Shown here piece by piece: positions 53,029-62,366 of a DNA stretch of 63,916 nucleotides. Both the position numbers and the translations under genes were made by a program. Numbering within the stretch: the stretch's first letter is position 1; each line of letters begins with the position of its first letter. The notes under the pieces were generated by a model. It was not told the origin of the DNA and made no database searches. It saw nothing but the letters and a program-made list of their open reading frames with translations. Source of the DNA: Betaproteobacteria bacterium (GTDB taxonomy: Bacteria; Pseudomonadota; Gammaproteobacteria; Burkholderiales; SG8-39); assembly GCA_009693235.1 (NCBI GenBank), contig SHXR01000018.1, positions 1-63,916 on the forward strand, in the 5' to 3' direction.

Positions 53029-54645
53029 TTACTGCAATCCAAGTTCGCGAATGGCATGCTCCCGCAACTTCACTTTCTGCACCTTGCCGCTTGCCGTCAT
53101 GCCGATCGCATCAAAACTTTGCACGATACGCAAATAGCGTGGGACGCGGAAATTCGCGGCGCGCGTTTTCACCCAAGCGAGGATCTCCGCTTCGGTCGCC
53201 TGTGCACCGGCTTTGATCGTTACATAGGCGACCGGTACCTCGCCAAGGAGGGCGTCCGGTACGCCGACCACCTGTGCGGTGGCAATGGCCGGATGATGCA
53301 GCAAGATATCTTCGACTTCGGCCGGCGCGACATTTTCGCCGCCCACGCGAAATACATCTTTTAGCCTACCGACCATTGAAAGCCGTGCATCGCAATCCAC
53401 CATGCCAAGATCACCGGTGCGCAACCAACCGTCCGCGGTGAATGCCTTCGCGTTTGCTTCCGGATTGTTGTAGTAGCCGCGCATGATGCTCCAGCCGCGC
53501 ACCTGGATCTCACCCGTCGTATCGGGTGGCAGCGGCGTATGCGTGACCGGATCGGCGATGCGCACTGCAAGGCCGGGATGCGTTTTCGCGCGTCCACTAA
53601 TCCGCACTGCGGGTGGGTCACGATAATCGCTCATCACAACATTGGGCGAGGCTTCCGACAACCCATACGCAACGCAGATTTCCGTCGCGCCCAGCACTTC
53701 GATGATGCGACGGACCGTCTCGGGCGTGGCCGCCACCCAACCACCTCGCAACACCAGTCGCCGATGCGGGAAATCCGCATGGCCCATCAACAGCTGAAAA
53801 ATGGTGTCGTTCCCGGACGTGAGCGTGCAGCGCTCCTGCTCCATCATCGCCAGCGCAGCAGCGGCCTCGAAAGTGGGAAGCGTGACCAAACAGGCGCCGA
53901 ATTCGAGCGCCATCAACAATGACAGCGTCAATCCGCCCACATGAAAAAACGGCCGGCAGTTGAAGTAGCGGTCCTCCGGGCGAATGCCGATGCGTAACCC
54001 CGCTGCCCACGCATTGCGCAGCATATTGTCATGGGTGAGCATGACCCCTTTCGGATGCGCGGTCGTCCCGGACGTAAATTGGATCAGCAACAGATCGTGT
54101 GGCTTCACATGATCTGTTGCTGCGGCAAGTTGCGCCGCCGACACGGCAGCGCCCAGGTCGAGAAACGCGTCCCATGACAAGGCACCGTTAGGAATGTCAG
54201 GACCAATAACGACTGCTCTTGCCAATTTCGGCAATTGGGTGCCGGGCAGTTCACTATCCACTGCCGGCTCCGCCTCGCGAACGAATTGCACAAAATCGAT
54301 GTTGAGAAAGCGATCGGCAAAAACGAGCGCTTTGCAATCGGCTTGTTTGAGACAGAAGGCGAGTTCAGCAGCCTTGAACCGCGTATTGACGGGCACCGTG
54401 ACGGCACCGATCAGCGCCGCACCAAAAAAGGCGCTCACCCATTTACCGTCGTTACCCATGAGGACGCCGACGAAATCGCCGTGCTGGATACCGATCCCAA
54501 GCAATGCCTTGGCAACCCTGCGCGACTCAACCTGTAGTGCTCGGAAGTCGAGCCGGCAGGTGTTGGTGACCAGCGCCTCGTCGCTGCCCCGGGCCGTCGC
54601 GATGCGCTCTAAGCTCGCCCCGAGCGTGTGCGCCGCCCAGGTCAC
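53029..54645 (-). CDS. Acyl-CoA synthetase (AMP-binding, class I adenylate-forming)
   Basis: 538 aa with the full set of motifs: LLLIQFTSGTTAHPKGVMLT (A3), CVAYGLSEASPNVVM (A5), GWLRTGDLGMVDCDARLSMV (A7/A8) and MTASGKVQKVKLREHAI (A10, catalytic Lys). It activates a carboxylic acid to acyl-CoA via acyl-AMP; chain specificity is not readable. Its ATG overlaps the enoyl-CoA hydratase stop by four bases. It is third in a CoA-transferase/hydratase/synthetase operon. Confidence 0.92.
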   Translation of the reverse strand: MTWAAHTLGASLERIATARGSDEALVTNTCRLDFRALQVESRRVAKALLGIGIQHGDFVGVLMGNDGKWVSAFFGAALIGAVTVPVNTRFKAAELAFCLKQADCKALVFADRFLNIDFVQFVREAEPAVDSELPGTQLPKLARAVVIGPDIPNGALSWDAFLDLGAAVSAAQLAAATDHVKPHDLLLIQFTSGTTAHPKGVMLTHDNMLRNAWAAGLRIGIRPEDRYFNCRPFFHVGGLTLSLLMALEFGACLVTLPTFEAAAALAMMEQERCTLTSGNDTIFQLLMGHADFPHRRLVLRGGWVAATPETVRRIIEVLGATEICVAYGLSEASPNVVMSDYRDPPAVRISGRAKTHPGLAVRIADPVTHTPLPPDTTGEIQVRGWSIMRGYYNNPEANAKAFTADGWLRTGDLGMVDCDARLSMVGRLKDVFRVGGENVAPAEVEDILLHHPAIATAQVVGVPDALLGEVPVAYVTIKAGAQATEAEILAWVKTRAANFRVPRYLRIVQSFDAIGMTASGKVQKVKLREHAIRELGLQ

Positions 54646-55385
54646 GATTTAGATCCGAAGCGATCAATGCCGGATCGCCAGTCGGCCCGCGCAAGGTTTT
54701 CCTCGATTGCCGCCAGCTCGACCGCTAGCGCACCCTTTGGATCGAGCAACACACCCCGGTCGATCGATCGCTTGGCCAATCGCAACGCGTCGGGTGGGGC
54801 GCCGACCACGGTCTTCGCCACCGCGGCCAGGGTTGCTCCCAGCTCGTTTGGCGCAATGACGCGGCTCACCAATCCAGCAGTGAGTGCTTCATCAGCACCC
54901 AGGGTCCGGCCGGTAAACATCATGTCCTTGGCCAGGCGCTTGCCGATGATGCGTGGCAATCGCTGTGTGGCACCGATCGTGCCCCAGAGGGCCTCGGGCG
55001 TTCGAAAACTCGTCGCCGGCGTCGCGATAATGAAGTCGCAGGAAGCAGCGATCTCGCATCCGGAGCCTAGTGCGGGACCGGCGACGACAGCGATGGAGGG
55101 CATGGGCAGTCGTTCGATAGCGTCATAGACGGCGAACGCCTTGAGGCGACGCGCCCGGACGGCATCTTCATCCATACCCTGCCGCTCTTTCAAATCCGCA
55201 CCCGCGCAAAACACCGGGCCGTTGGCACGAATGAAGACCAGCCTGATCGACGCGTCAGCCTGCGCTCTGCCCACATGCGCCAGCAGCTCATCGCACATCA
55301 CGGCATTCAAGGCGTTGCGACTTTCCGGCCGATTCAAGGTGATCGTCGCCACCCCGTCTTCGATCGCAAACAAAACCGTCGTCAT
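54642..55385 (-). CDS. Enoyl-CoA hydratase/isomerase family (crotonase)
   Basis: 247 aa. The oxyanion-hole segments are FCAGADLKERQGM and VVAGPALGSGCEIAASCDFI. FRTPEALWGTIGATQRLPRI holds one of the acidic catalytic positions. It hydrates, isomerises or otherwise processes enoyl-CoA. Four-base overlaps with both neighbours (55382-55385 and 54642-54645) show tight coupling. The methylglutaconyl-CoA hydratase-like position beside an HMG-CoA-lyase-like gene suggests a branched-chain or related acid, but this is inference. Confidence 0.9.
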   Translation of the reverse strand: MTTVLFAIEDGVATITLNRPESRNALNAVMCDELLAHVGRAQADASIRLVFIRANGPVFCAGADLKERQGMDEDAVRARRLKAFAVYDAIERLPMPSIAVVAGPALGSGCEIAASCDFIIATPATSFRTPEALWGTIGATQRLPRIIGKRLAKDMMFTGRTLGADEALTAGLVSRVIAPNELGATLAAVAKTVVGAPPDALRLAKRSIDRGVLLDPKGALAVELAAIEENLARADWRSGIDRFGSKS

Positions 55386-56578
55386 AGGGCGCCCATCTTT
55401 CGCAACGCGGCAATGTGTTCCCTCGAATAGCTCAATCGCTCGGCAAGAATCGCATCGGTATGCTCGCCAAGTTGAGGAGGGCAGCTGCCAATCGGATTGT
55501 CCCAGCCGTCGAACTTGAAAGGCATGGCAAGAAATGGAAACGGGCCAACGCGTGAATGCGCAAATGCGGAAACGATGGAACGGGCTAAGGTATGCGGATC
55601 AGCGAGGACCTCATCGACGGACTTCACCGGACCGGCCGGCACGCCCGCGCCATCACACGCTTTACACAGTGCATCACGCGGAATGATCGCGATGGCCGCA
55701 GTCAGCCCGGCCATCACGATCTCGCGATTTTGCACCCGCGCGGAATTGTCGGCGAACGCACTGGACTTGCCCCACTCTTCAACGCCAAGCAGCTTGCAAA
55801 GCGGCAACCAATGCTGATCACTGGCCGTGATATGAACGAATTGCCGGTCCGCACAGCGAAAGGTGGCCGACGGCACCCGTCCCGGATGCTCGGTGCCCAA
55901 GCGCGGCGGCACCTCGCCCAACGCAAAAAAGCGGGCCGCCGCCAAGGTCAGCAAGGACACTTGACCATCGATCATCGAGAAATCCGCATACGCGCCATGG
56001 CCCTCGCGGTCGCGGCCAGCGAGCATCGCCAGGATCGAGATCGCGATCCACAGTCCGGAGGTGAGGTCGGCCACCGGCAAGCCGGGCTTCACCGGCCCGC
56101 CGCCCCGCTCGCCGGTCAGACTCATCATGCCGCCCATCGCTTGGAACACGGTGTCGTAGCCCTTTTTGTCGGCGTACGGCCCGGTCTGCCCAAACCCGGT
56201 ACATGAGAGATAGACGATGCGCGGATTGAGCGCTCGGATCGCCTTGTCGTGCAGACCGTAACGCTGCAGGGTGCCAACTGGGAAGTTTTCGATGAATACG
56301 TCGGAACGCCGGGCGAGGTCGCGAATGATTTCCTGCCCCGCCGGCGATCGCAGGTTGACGGTGATCGATTGCTTGCTGCGATTGAACGCGAAGTAGTAGG
56401 CGCTCTCCCGAGTTTCGCCCCGTTCGATAAACGGCTCAAACGTGCGGGTTTCATCGCCCGTGCCCGGCTGCTCTACCTTGATCACGGTGGCACCCAGTTC
56501 GGCGAGGATCATGCTCGCGAAGGGACCGGCGAGCACACGCGACAGATCGAGGATCGTTATATGTTCAAGGGGGCGCAT
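55382..56578 (-). CDS. CaiB/BaiF CoA-transferase family III
   Basis: 398 aa. ITILDLSRVLAGPFASMILA at the N-terminus, CoA-binding KQSITVNLRSPAGQEIIRDL, FIENFPVGTLQRYGL, and the catalytic-Asp segment KKGYDTVFQAMGGMMSLTGE are all present. It transfers CoA between carboxylic acids (formyl-CoA/carnitine-CoA transferase type). It is first of a three-gene overlapping operon and is divergent from the HMG-CoA-lyase-like gene 138 bp away. Confidence 0.92.
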   Translation of the reverse strand: MRPLEHITILDLSRVLAGPFASMILAELGATVIKVEQPGTGDETRTFEPFIERGETRESAYYFAFNRSKQSITVNLRSPAGQEIIRDLARRSDVFIENFPVGTLQRYGLHDKAIRALNPRIVYLSCTGFGQTGPYADKKGYDTVFQAMGGMMSLTGERGGGPVKPGLPVADLTSGLWIAISILAMLAGRDREGHGAYADFSMIDGQVSLLTLAAARFFALGEVPPRLGTEHPGRVPSATFRCADRQFVHITASDQHWLPLCKLLGVEEWGKSSAFADNSARVQNREIVMAGLTAAIAIIPRDALCKACDGAGVPAGPVKSVDEVLADPHTLARSIVSAFAHSRVGPFPFLAMPFKFDGWDNPIGSCPPQLGEHTDAILAERLSYSREHIAALRKMGAL

Positions 56579-56716
56579 TGCTTATCCACCAGATGGCGGC
56601 TCGCGTATTGGGCGCTGCTGCGATCAGAGCGGTTCGCCGCGTTGATCGTTCGTTGACACCGTACACCACTTCATCGACACTGACAACGAATCCACCCGTC
56701 CCGTGTCGGCATCGCT

Positions 56717-57673
56717 ATGGCTCCCACTATCGCCAATGAGAAGGTCGTGATCTGCGAATGTTTTGCGCGCGACGGGCTGCAGAACGAACCGAATTTCGTG
56801 CCGACCGCAGTCAAGCGCCAACTCATTGAACAATTTGCGCGGCTCGGCTTCACGCGTATCGAAGCAACCTCGTATTCCAATCCCAAGATGGTGCCGCAAT
56901 TTGTCGATGCAACCGAACTTCTGCGCAGCCTCCAGCGTCAGAACGGCGTGTTCTACAAGGCGACCTGCGCCAATCTGAAGGCGATCGAACGCGCCCGCAC
57001 GGATCGCGACGCAGGCACCGGCGTGAATGAGCTTTCGTTGCTGGTGTCAGCGAGCGAAGCACACACCGCGAAGAACCTTCGCACGACGCGATCGGCGCAA
57101 TGGCGCAACGTCGCCGAGATGGCAGCCGCGGCGGGGACGAATTTTCGGTTGATCGGTGTGATATCGGTAGCGTTCGGCTGTCCGTTTGAGGGCGCGGTGG
57201 ATCCGGATCTGGTTATCGATGACATCGCGCAATTCATTGCTCTCGGGGTGCATCACGTGGCGTTGGGCGACACCACCGGCATGGCCTCCCCGCGCACCGT
57301 ACGAAGCCTCTTCGAGCGATCGATACGTGCAATACCGAAGCTGATTCCCATCGCGCATTTTCACGACACGCGCGGTACCGGACTCGCCAATTGCATCGCG
57401 GCGTATGAGGCGGGGGTACGCTATTTCGATAGTTCGTTCGGCGGGGTTGGCGGTCACCCGGCCAAAGTGAAGTATGGCGGCGGCTATACCGGCAATGTCT
57501 GCACCGAGGATCTGGTCAACCTGTTCGAGTCGATGCAGATCGATACCGGCATTGATTTGGAGGGCTTGCTAGCATCGGCGGAACTATGCGAACGGGCGTT
57601 GCAGCGCGAGTTGCGCGGACATGTCACGCGTAGTGGTCTCAACCCGTTCGCCATGCGTACCGGCTCGCGTTAG
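56717..57673 (+). CDS. HMG-CoA lyase-like TIM-barrel protein with catalytic Cys replaced
   Basis: 318 aa. VICECFARDGLQNEPNFVPT carries the Arg-Asp pair of the HMGL/aldolase family. IAHFHDTRGTGLANCIAAYE has the metal-binding His-x-His. At the signature loop the sequence is GGVGGHPAKVKYGGGYTGN, with His where HMG-CoA lyases have the catalytic Cys (GGCP). Cleavage of HMG-CoA is therefore doubtful; a related acyl-CoA lyase or aldolase reaction is likelier. Its TAG stop (57671-57673) is part of the TTAG target of element copy D. Confidence 0.82.
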   Translation: MAPTIANEKVVICECFARDGLQNEPNFVPTAVKRQLIEQFARLGFTRIEATSYSNPKMVPQFVDATELLRSLQRQNGVFYKATCANLKAIERARTDRDAGTGVNELSLLVSASEAHTAKNLRTTRSAQWRNVAEMAAAAGTNFRLIGVISVAFGCPFEGAVDPDLVIDDIAQFIALGVHHVALGDTTGMASPRTVRSLFERSIRAIPKLIPIAHFHDTRGTGLANCIAAYEAGVRYFDSSFGGVGGHPAKVKYGGGYTGNVCTEDLVNLFESMQIDTGIDLEGLLASAELCERALQRELRGHVTRSGLNPFAMRTGSR

Positions 57674-57792
57674 GGGATCACAGAACAAGGGGCCGCGCTG
57701 GGGACGAAGGGGCCCAACCCCTCCGTTGCCCCTCGTAATTCCCTGAATATTTGAGCACGCTGATTATGCGGGATAGTCTAATCAGCGTTTCC
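57674..57792 (-). mobile_element. MITE-like palindromic element, copy D (119 bp, TTAG duplication)
   Basis: TTAG stands at 57670-57673 and 57793-57796. Reversed, the left end GGAAACGCTGATTAGAC and the right end GTGATCCC match the family. The GC-rich hairpin region is expanded by about 30 bp and altered. The first TTAG contains the stop codon of the HMG-CoA-lyase-like gene, as with copies A and B. Confidence 0.75.
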
Positions 57793-57891
57793 TTAGACAC
57801 TCGCGCACCGCTCGAATTCAACGACGCAATAAACACCAAGCTGATCGCGCGAGCTGCGTCAATTGAAGCGCTGCGCCAGTAGAATCCAGGC

Positions 57892-58971
57892 GTGGCTCAT
57901 TCAAACAAATCCATGCTGGCGCGCTATCTGCTCGTTGCGCATGCGCTGCTCATTACCTATGCCAGCTTGCATCCCTTTCAAGGATGGCATGATCGCGGCG
58001 CGGACCTGCTCGCATTTCTCGAGCCGACAATGCCAAAGTTTGTAACGGCGTTTGATGTCGGGATCAATTTCATCGCCTACATTCCGCTTGGTTTTCTCAT
58101 GGTCGGTGCGATGTGTCCATTGCGACGGGTCGCCGGGGCCGCGCTGCTTGCCTTCGCGGCGAGCGCGCTGCTAAGCGGCACGATGGAGGCCATTCAGACA
58201 CTGCTGCCCAATCGCGTTTCTTCCCATCTTGATTTCGCCATGAATAGCGCAGGCGGTCTGGCGGGCGCGTTGTTGGGGATATGGATCGCCCCGCGGCTGG
58301 TCGAAAACGAGGCATTGCGGCGCTTGCGCCTCACTTGGTTTCACCCGGATTCACGCACCGATCTGGGACTTGTCATCGTCGCATTATGGTTGCTCGCGCA
58401 ACTCAATCCGGAAACGCTGATGTTTGGCACCGGCAGCCTGCGCGGCATTCTGCAGGCGGTGCCGGCGACCTTGCATCCGGCTGAAGTGTTCATCGGCGTT
58501 GAAGCCCTGGTGTCGGCGACCCACCTCGTCGCGGCTGGTCTCTTTATCGGCACCCTGGTGCAACCCCGCCGATCAACTTGGATGATCGTTGGGATCGTCG
58601 TCGCGACCGCCATCATTCTCCGCGCGACCGCCTTCGCCACCCTGTTTTCGCCGGAGAACGCATTCCGATGGGCCACCTCGGGTGCCATCCAAGGGCTTAT
58701 CGCCGGCATCACCATCCTGGTGATGCTGACTCACCTACGAGCATCGATCCGCCTGGCGACCGCATGCCTTTTTCTCATGTTCGGCACGGCCCTTGTCAAT
58801 GTGGTGCCGGGAAACCCGTACACAGCGAACGCGTTGCAGGTCTGGTACCCGGGTCATTTCCTGAATTTCAACGGGCTCACCGGCTTTGTCTCAAGCCTCT
58901 GGCCGTTCGCGGCGCTGGGATACTTGATTTTCGCGGCGGTCGCGGCGCGCGAAGAAGATCTTAAGGGGTAG
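57892..58971 (+). CDS. VanZ-like membrane protein
   Basis: 359 aa from GTG 57892; ATG 57913 (MLARYLLVAH) is an equally good start. The VanZ-type core is LITYASLHPFQGWHD, DVGINFIAYIPLGFLMVGAM, LLSGTMEAIQTLLPNRVSSH and DFAMNSAGGLAGALLGIW. It is followed by about five more membrane helices, giving roughly nine in all. VanZ itself affects teicoplanin resistance in Gram-positive bacteria; the proteobacterial long form has no known role. Confidence 0.85.
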   Translation: MAHSNKSMLARYLLVAHALLITYASLHPFQGWHDRGADLLAFLEPTMPKFVTAFDVGINFIAYIPLGFLMVGAMCPLRRVAGAALLAFAASALLSGTMEAIQTLLPNRVSSHLDFAMNSAGGLAGALLGIWIAPRLVENEALRRLRLTWFHPDSRTDLGLVIVALWLLAQLNPETLMFGTGSLRGILQAVPATLHPAEVFIGVEALVSATHLVAAGLFIGTLVQPRRSTWMIVGIVVATAIILRATAFATLFSPENAFRWATSGAIQGLIAGITILVMLTHLRASIRLATACLFLMFGTALVNVVPGNPYTANALQVWYPGHFLNFNGLTGFVSSLWPFAALGYLIFAAVAAREEDLKG

Positions 58972-58983
58972 TCAAGAGCGTTC

Positions 58984-59601
58984 GCTAGACACGATAGAAG
59001 TCGCGCGGTTCTTCGACACTCGCTTCGCGGAATGCCTCGCGCCGACCAATGCATTGGCGGCAGCGACCGCAGTGCACCGGCTGACCCACCATGCAGCTGT
59101 AGGTCGCCGCATAATCAATGCCCAGCTTTCGCCGCGCCTGATTACATCGGCCTTGCTCATGTCGACGAACGGGGTGGCTAATTGAACATCGCCCAGCAGT
59201 CCTGACAGGAGACGGAACTGCGCAAGGAACGCGTGCGACGAACAGGACGTGGGAAGCGTGTCTTCCCGGGTCAAAGACAAGTAAAGCCGCCTTGCACCAA
59301 GGTTCGCAACAAATGACAGCCCCACCGACAGCACCACCAGATTGCGATGCGGCAGCGGAATGTTCGCCTTACGAGCCTGCACGTTGCGGAATGGTTCGCC
59401 AAGACTCGCAAGGTCGAGCGCGATCAATTCCACGCCTTGCGGATCACAGTGGTATTCGGACGCTACCCGCTCAAGACGGGCGTCGCGTTGACCGTAATCG
59501 AGGAAAAGGGCCTGAATCGGCACACCACCGGCCGCCAAGTCATGCACGAGGGTGACACTATCGACGCCCCCGGATAGGAGCACCACGTTTGCTGATTCCA
59601 T
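58984..59601 (-). pseudogene. queC: 7-cyano-7-deazaguanine synthase, frameshifted near the C-terminus
   Basis: From ATG 59601, VVLLSGGVDSVTLVHDLAAG is the PP-loop ATP pyrophosphatase motif. The frame is good to DMSKADVIRRG. An indel near 59130 moves the rest (LGIDYAATYSCMVGQPVHCG, then RCRQCIGRREAF with its four zinc-binding Cys) to another frame, ending at TAG 58984. QueC makes preQ0 for queuosine. Only queC is seen here; other que genes are absent from the window. It is probably a sequencing error or a very recent lesion. Confidence 0.82.
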
Positions 59602-59632
59602 AATGGGAGAGCGTAGCACGGAGGTCGGCCGG

Positions 59633-59638
59633 TATAAT
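59633..59638 (+). promoter_or_regulatory. Consensus -10 box upstream of the ferredoxin gene
   Basis: TATAAT occurs 90 bp before the ferredoxin ATG, in the gap divergent from queC. No -35 consensus is recognisable at 16-18 bp, so this is a candidate only. Confidence 0.35.
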
Positions 59639-59727
59639 TCCCCGGTTTCCCAGCGGCTAACGCGCAGTCAACCAAGGTTGGTCGACCCTATCCATCCACC
59701 ATCTTTCCCATCGATTCAGACGCCACG

Positions 59728-60036
59728 ATGAGCTACTACCAGTATCACGTCTTCTTTTGCTGCAATAAGAGAAACAACGGCGAAGCCAGCTGCGAAAATC
59801 ATGGCGCCAGCGACATCCGGGGCTATGCCAAGGACCGCGTCAAGGCGCTGAAACTGTCTGGCCCCGACAAGGTGCGGATCAATCAGGCTGGTTGCCTCGA
59901 TCGTTGTTCGGAGGGTCCGTGCCTTGTCGTCTATCCGGGCGAAACCTGGTACACCTACGTCGACAAGACCGATGTCGATGAAATTATCGAAGAACATTTG
60001 CAGAACGGTCGGGTCGTCGATCGCCTGCGTATATGA
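59728..60036 (+). CDS. Thioredoxin-like [2Fe-2S] ferredoxin
   Basis: 102 aa. HVFFCCNKRNNGEASCENHG and NQAGCLDRCSEGPCLVVYPG place the four cluster ligands (Cys about 11, 22, 56 and 60) in the pattern of thioredoxin-fold ferredoxins. TWYTYVDKTDVDEIIEEHL ends the fold. It is a small electron carrier of unknown partner. Its TGA overlaps the following hydrolase ATG (ATGA), a linkage common in betaproteobacteria. Confidence 0.92.
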   Translation: MSYYQYHVFFCCNKRNNGEASCENHGASDIRGYAKDRVKALKLSGPDKVRINQAGCLDRCSEGPCLVVYPGETWYTYVDKTDVDEIIEEHLQNGRVVDRLRI

Positions 60037-60665
60037 CGCGACCCCCGCCTGAGCATATTCTGCTTGCAGGCGCCGCGGGTGCCATCGAAACTGTGATTGA
60101 AGTTCCCGCGGTAACGTCCCGCGGGGTTGCGCTGGTTGCGCATCCCCATCCGCTCTATGACGGATCGCTCGACAATAAGGTGGCGCAAACCCTGGCGCGC
60201 GCGTTCGTTGAACTGAATTACGTCGCCGTGCGCCCAAATTTCCGCGGCGTCGGTAACTCTGAAGGTGAACACGATCATGGCGATGGCGAGGCTGCCGATC
60301 TCGCCGGCATCGCAGCGAACATGCAACAGCGCTTTGGTGCGCTGCAACTGATCCTCGCGGGGTATTCATTCGGCGGATTCGTCCAGACACGGGTGGCCGG
60401 ATTGGTCAGTGCAGCACGGTTGGTCCTCGTTGCGCCGGCGGTAGGCCGCATCACTGGTGGTCGGGACTATGCAACCAGCCGCGTCGTGCCCGAAGACACC
60501 CTTGTCATTCACGGCGATGTGGGTGAAACCGTGCCGCTTGCCAATGTGCTCGCTTGGGCAAGCACGCAAGAGTTACCGGTCGTCGTCATTCCGGGCTGCG
60601 ATCATTTCTTTCATCGCAAGTTCCACATCATCCGGGCCATCGTCAAACGCGCATGGCCGTCTTAG
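60033..60665 (+). CDS. Alpha/beta hydrolase
   Basis: 210 aa. VALVAHPHPLYDGSLDNKVA, VRPNFRGVGNSEGEHDHGDG, the nucleophile elbow LAGYSFGGFVQ (Ser near residue 117), the acid in LVIHGDVGETVPLANVLAW and the His in IPGCDHFFHRKFHII give a complete Ser-Asp-His triad. It is a cytoplasmic esterase-like enzyme of unknown substrate. It overlaps the ferredoxin stop, and its own end overlaps the ABC ATPase start by 13 bp. Confidence 0.88.
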   Translation: MTRPPPEHILLAGAAGAIETVIEVPAVTSRGVALVAHPHPLYDGSLDNKVAQTLARAFVELNYVAVRPNFRGVGNSEGEHDHGDGEAADLAGIAANMQQRFGALQLILAGYSFGGFVQTRVAGLVSAARLVLVAPAVGRITGGRDYATSRVVPEDTLVIHGDVGETVPLANVLAWASTQELPVVVIPGCDHFFHRKFHIIRAIVKRAWPS

Positions 60666-61564
60666 CGGTCGACTCGCTGCAGAAATCATACGGCGCCACG
60701 CGCGTGGTGCAAGACGTTTCATTTGCCATCGAAAAAGGCGAGTGCTCGGGGCTGCTCGGCCCTAATGGCGCGGGTAAGACCGCGACCCTTCGCCTCTGCC
60801 TTGGGCTCATCAAACCGGACGGCGGTCACATTACGCTTGCGGGTTATTCCATTCCAGCAGGCGCCAGACGCGCGCGGCATCTGGTTGGGGTGGTACCTCA
60901 GTTCGACAACCTCGATCCGGATTTCACCGTGCGGGAAAATTTGTATGTCTTTGCACGTTATTTCGGCCTGAGTGAGCGGGTCATGCGACCACGCATCCCG
61001 GCGTTGCTCGAGTTTGCCGGACTCGAAGGGCGGGAAGATGCGGCCATCACATCGCTTTCTGGTGGGATGAAACGACGCCTCACCCTGGCGCGTGCGCTCA
61101 TCAATGATCCGGCGGTATTGTTTCTCGATGAGCCGACGACCGGCCTTGATCCCCAAGCACGTCACCTCATCTGGGATCGCTTGCGGAAACTCCGGACAGA
61201 AGGCAAGACCATCATTCTTACCACTCACTTCATGGAAGAGGCGGAGCGTTTGTGTTCACGGGTCGCGGTCATGGATCACGGTGCCCTGATTGCCAATGAG
61301 ACGCCGCGCGACCTGATCCGATCGCAGATTGAAGCGCAGGTCGTCGAGGTGCATGGCGAGGGCTTCGACGAGTGGGCGCGTAATCAGGCACCTGCATTGG
61401 CCAAGCGCATCGAGATCGCCAACGATACGGCGTTTTGCTATGTCGACAAGGCCGAACCGCTGATTGTCAATCTCGCTCAATATCCGCAGCTTGCCTACCT
61501 CAATCGTCCCGCCAACTTGGAAAATGTCTTTCTCAAGCTCACCGGCCGGGACCTGCGCGACTAG
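60653..61564 (+). CDS. NodI-like ABC transporter ATP-binding protein
   Basis: 303 aa from ATG 60653. Walker A is LLGPNGAGKTATLRL, the Q-loop is VVPQFDNLDPDFTVRENL, the signature is LSGGMKRRLTLARALI, Walker B is VLFLDEPTTGLDPQ, and the switch His is in TTHFMEEAERL. With the following permease it forms an ABC-2 type exporter of the DrrAB/NodIJ kind. The substrate is unknown. Confidence 0.92.
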   Translation: MAVLAVDSLQKSYGATRVVQDVSFAIEKGECSGLLGPNGAGKTATLRLCLGLIKPDGGHITLAGYSIPAGARRARHLVGVVPQFDNLDPDFTVRENLYVFARYFGLSERVMRPRIPALLEFAGLEGREDAAITSLSGGMKRRLTLARALINDPAVLFLDEPTTGLDPQARHLIWDRLRKLRTEGKTIILTTHFMEEAERLCSRVAVMDHGALIANETPRDLIRSQIEAQVVEVHGEGFDEWARNQAPALAKRIEIANDTAFCYVDKAEPLIVNLAQYPQLAYLNRPANLENVFLKLTGRDLRD

Positions 61565-61574
61565 AACCTGATCC

Positions 61575-62356
61575 ATGCCGCTCGATTTCGGCCTGCCGCG
61601 CCTCTCCCTTCGCTTTACCGCAGTTTGGCTGCGCAACGCGTTGGTGTGGCGCAAGATCGCCTGTGCGTCACTGCTCGCCAATCTCGGCGATCCGTTGATC
61701 TACCTGCTCGCACTTGGGTATGGCCTGGGTGCGCTGATTCCGGATGTCGCCGGCGTTCCTTACATTACCTTTCTGGCGGCCGGCTCGATCGCGTTTTCGA
61801 CGATGAACACCGCGACGTTCGAATCGTTTTATTCCGCCTTTTCCCGCATGCACGTCCCAAAAACCTGGGACGCGATCATGAATGCACCGCTTGATCTTGA
61901 CGACATCGTGCTCGCCGAAGCGGTGTTCTCTGCTTCCAAGGCATTCATATCGGGGGCAGCGATTCTTCTCATTGCTGCACTCCTCGGACTGGTTGAGTCG
62001 CCCGCCGCCCTCTTGATTTTGCCGGTGCTACCGATCGTGGGACTGTGCTTCGCATCCCTTGGTCTCATGATCACCGCACTAGCGCGGATGTACGATTTTT
62101 TCACCTATTACTTCACGCTCGTACTGACGCCGATGGCGATGATGAGCGGGATCTTCTTCCCCATCGAACAGTTGCCCGCAGCGATGCAAGCAATCGCGCA
62201 GCTGCTGCCACTTGCCCATGCGGTACAGGTTATTCGCCCCTATTGCTGGGCGAACTTCCGGCGCACGCACTGTTGTCACTGGCCGTGCTGCTTGCCTATA
62301 CGGTGGTGGGATTCTTCGCCGCCTTGGTGCTGCTCAGACGTCGTTTAGCAAGCTGA
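61575..62356 (+). pseudogene. NodJ-like ABC-2 permease, frameshift near the C-terminus
   Basis: About 260 codons with six membrane helices (NLGDPLIYLLALGYGLGALI, YITFLAAGSIAFSTMNTATF, GIFFPIEQLPAAMQAIAQLL among them). After LAHAVQVIRP near 62240 the last helix continues in another frame as LGELPAHALLSLAVLLAYTV and ends LLRRRLAS at 62356. A one- or two-base indel would leave a scrambled 33-residue tail in the original frame. It lies 10 bp behind the ATPase gene; function may be lost or this may be an error. Confidence 0.8.
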
Positions 62357-62366
62357 AGGGATCGTC

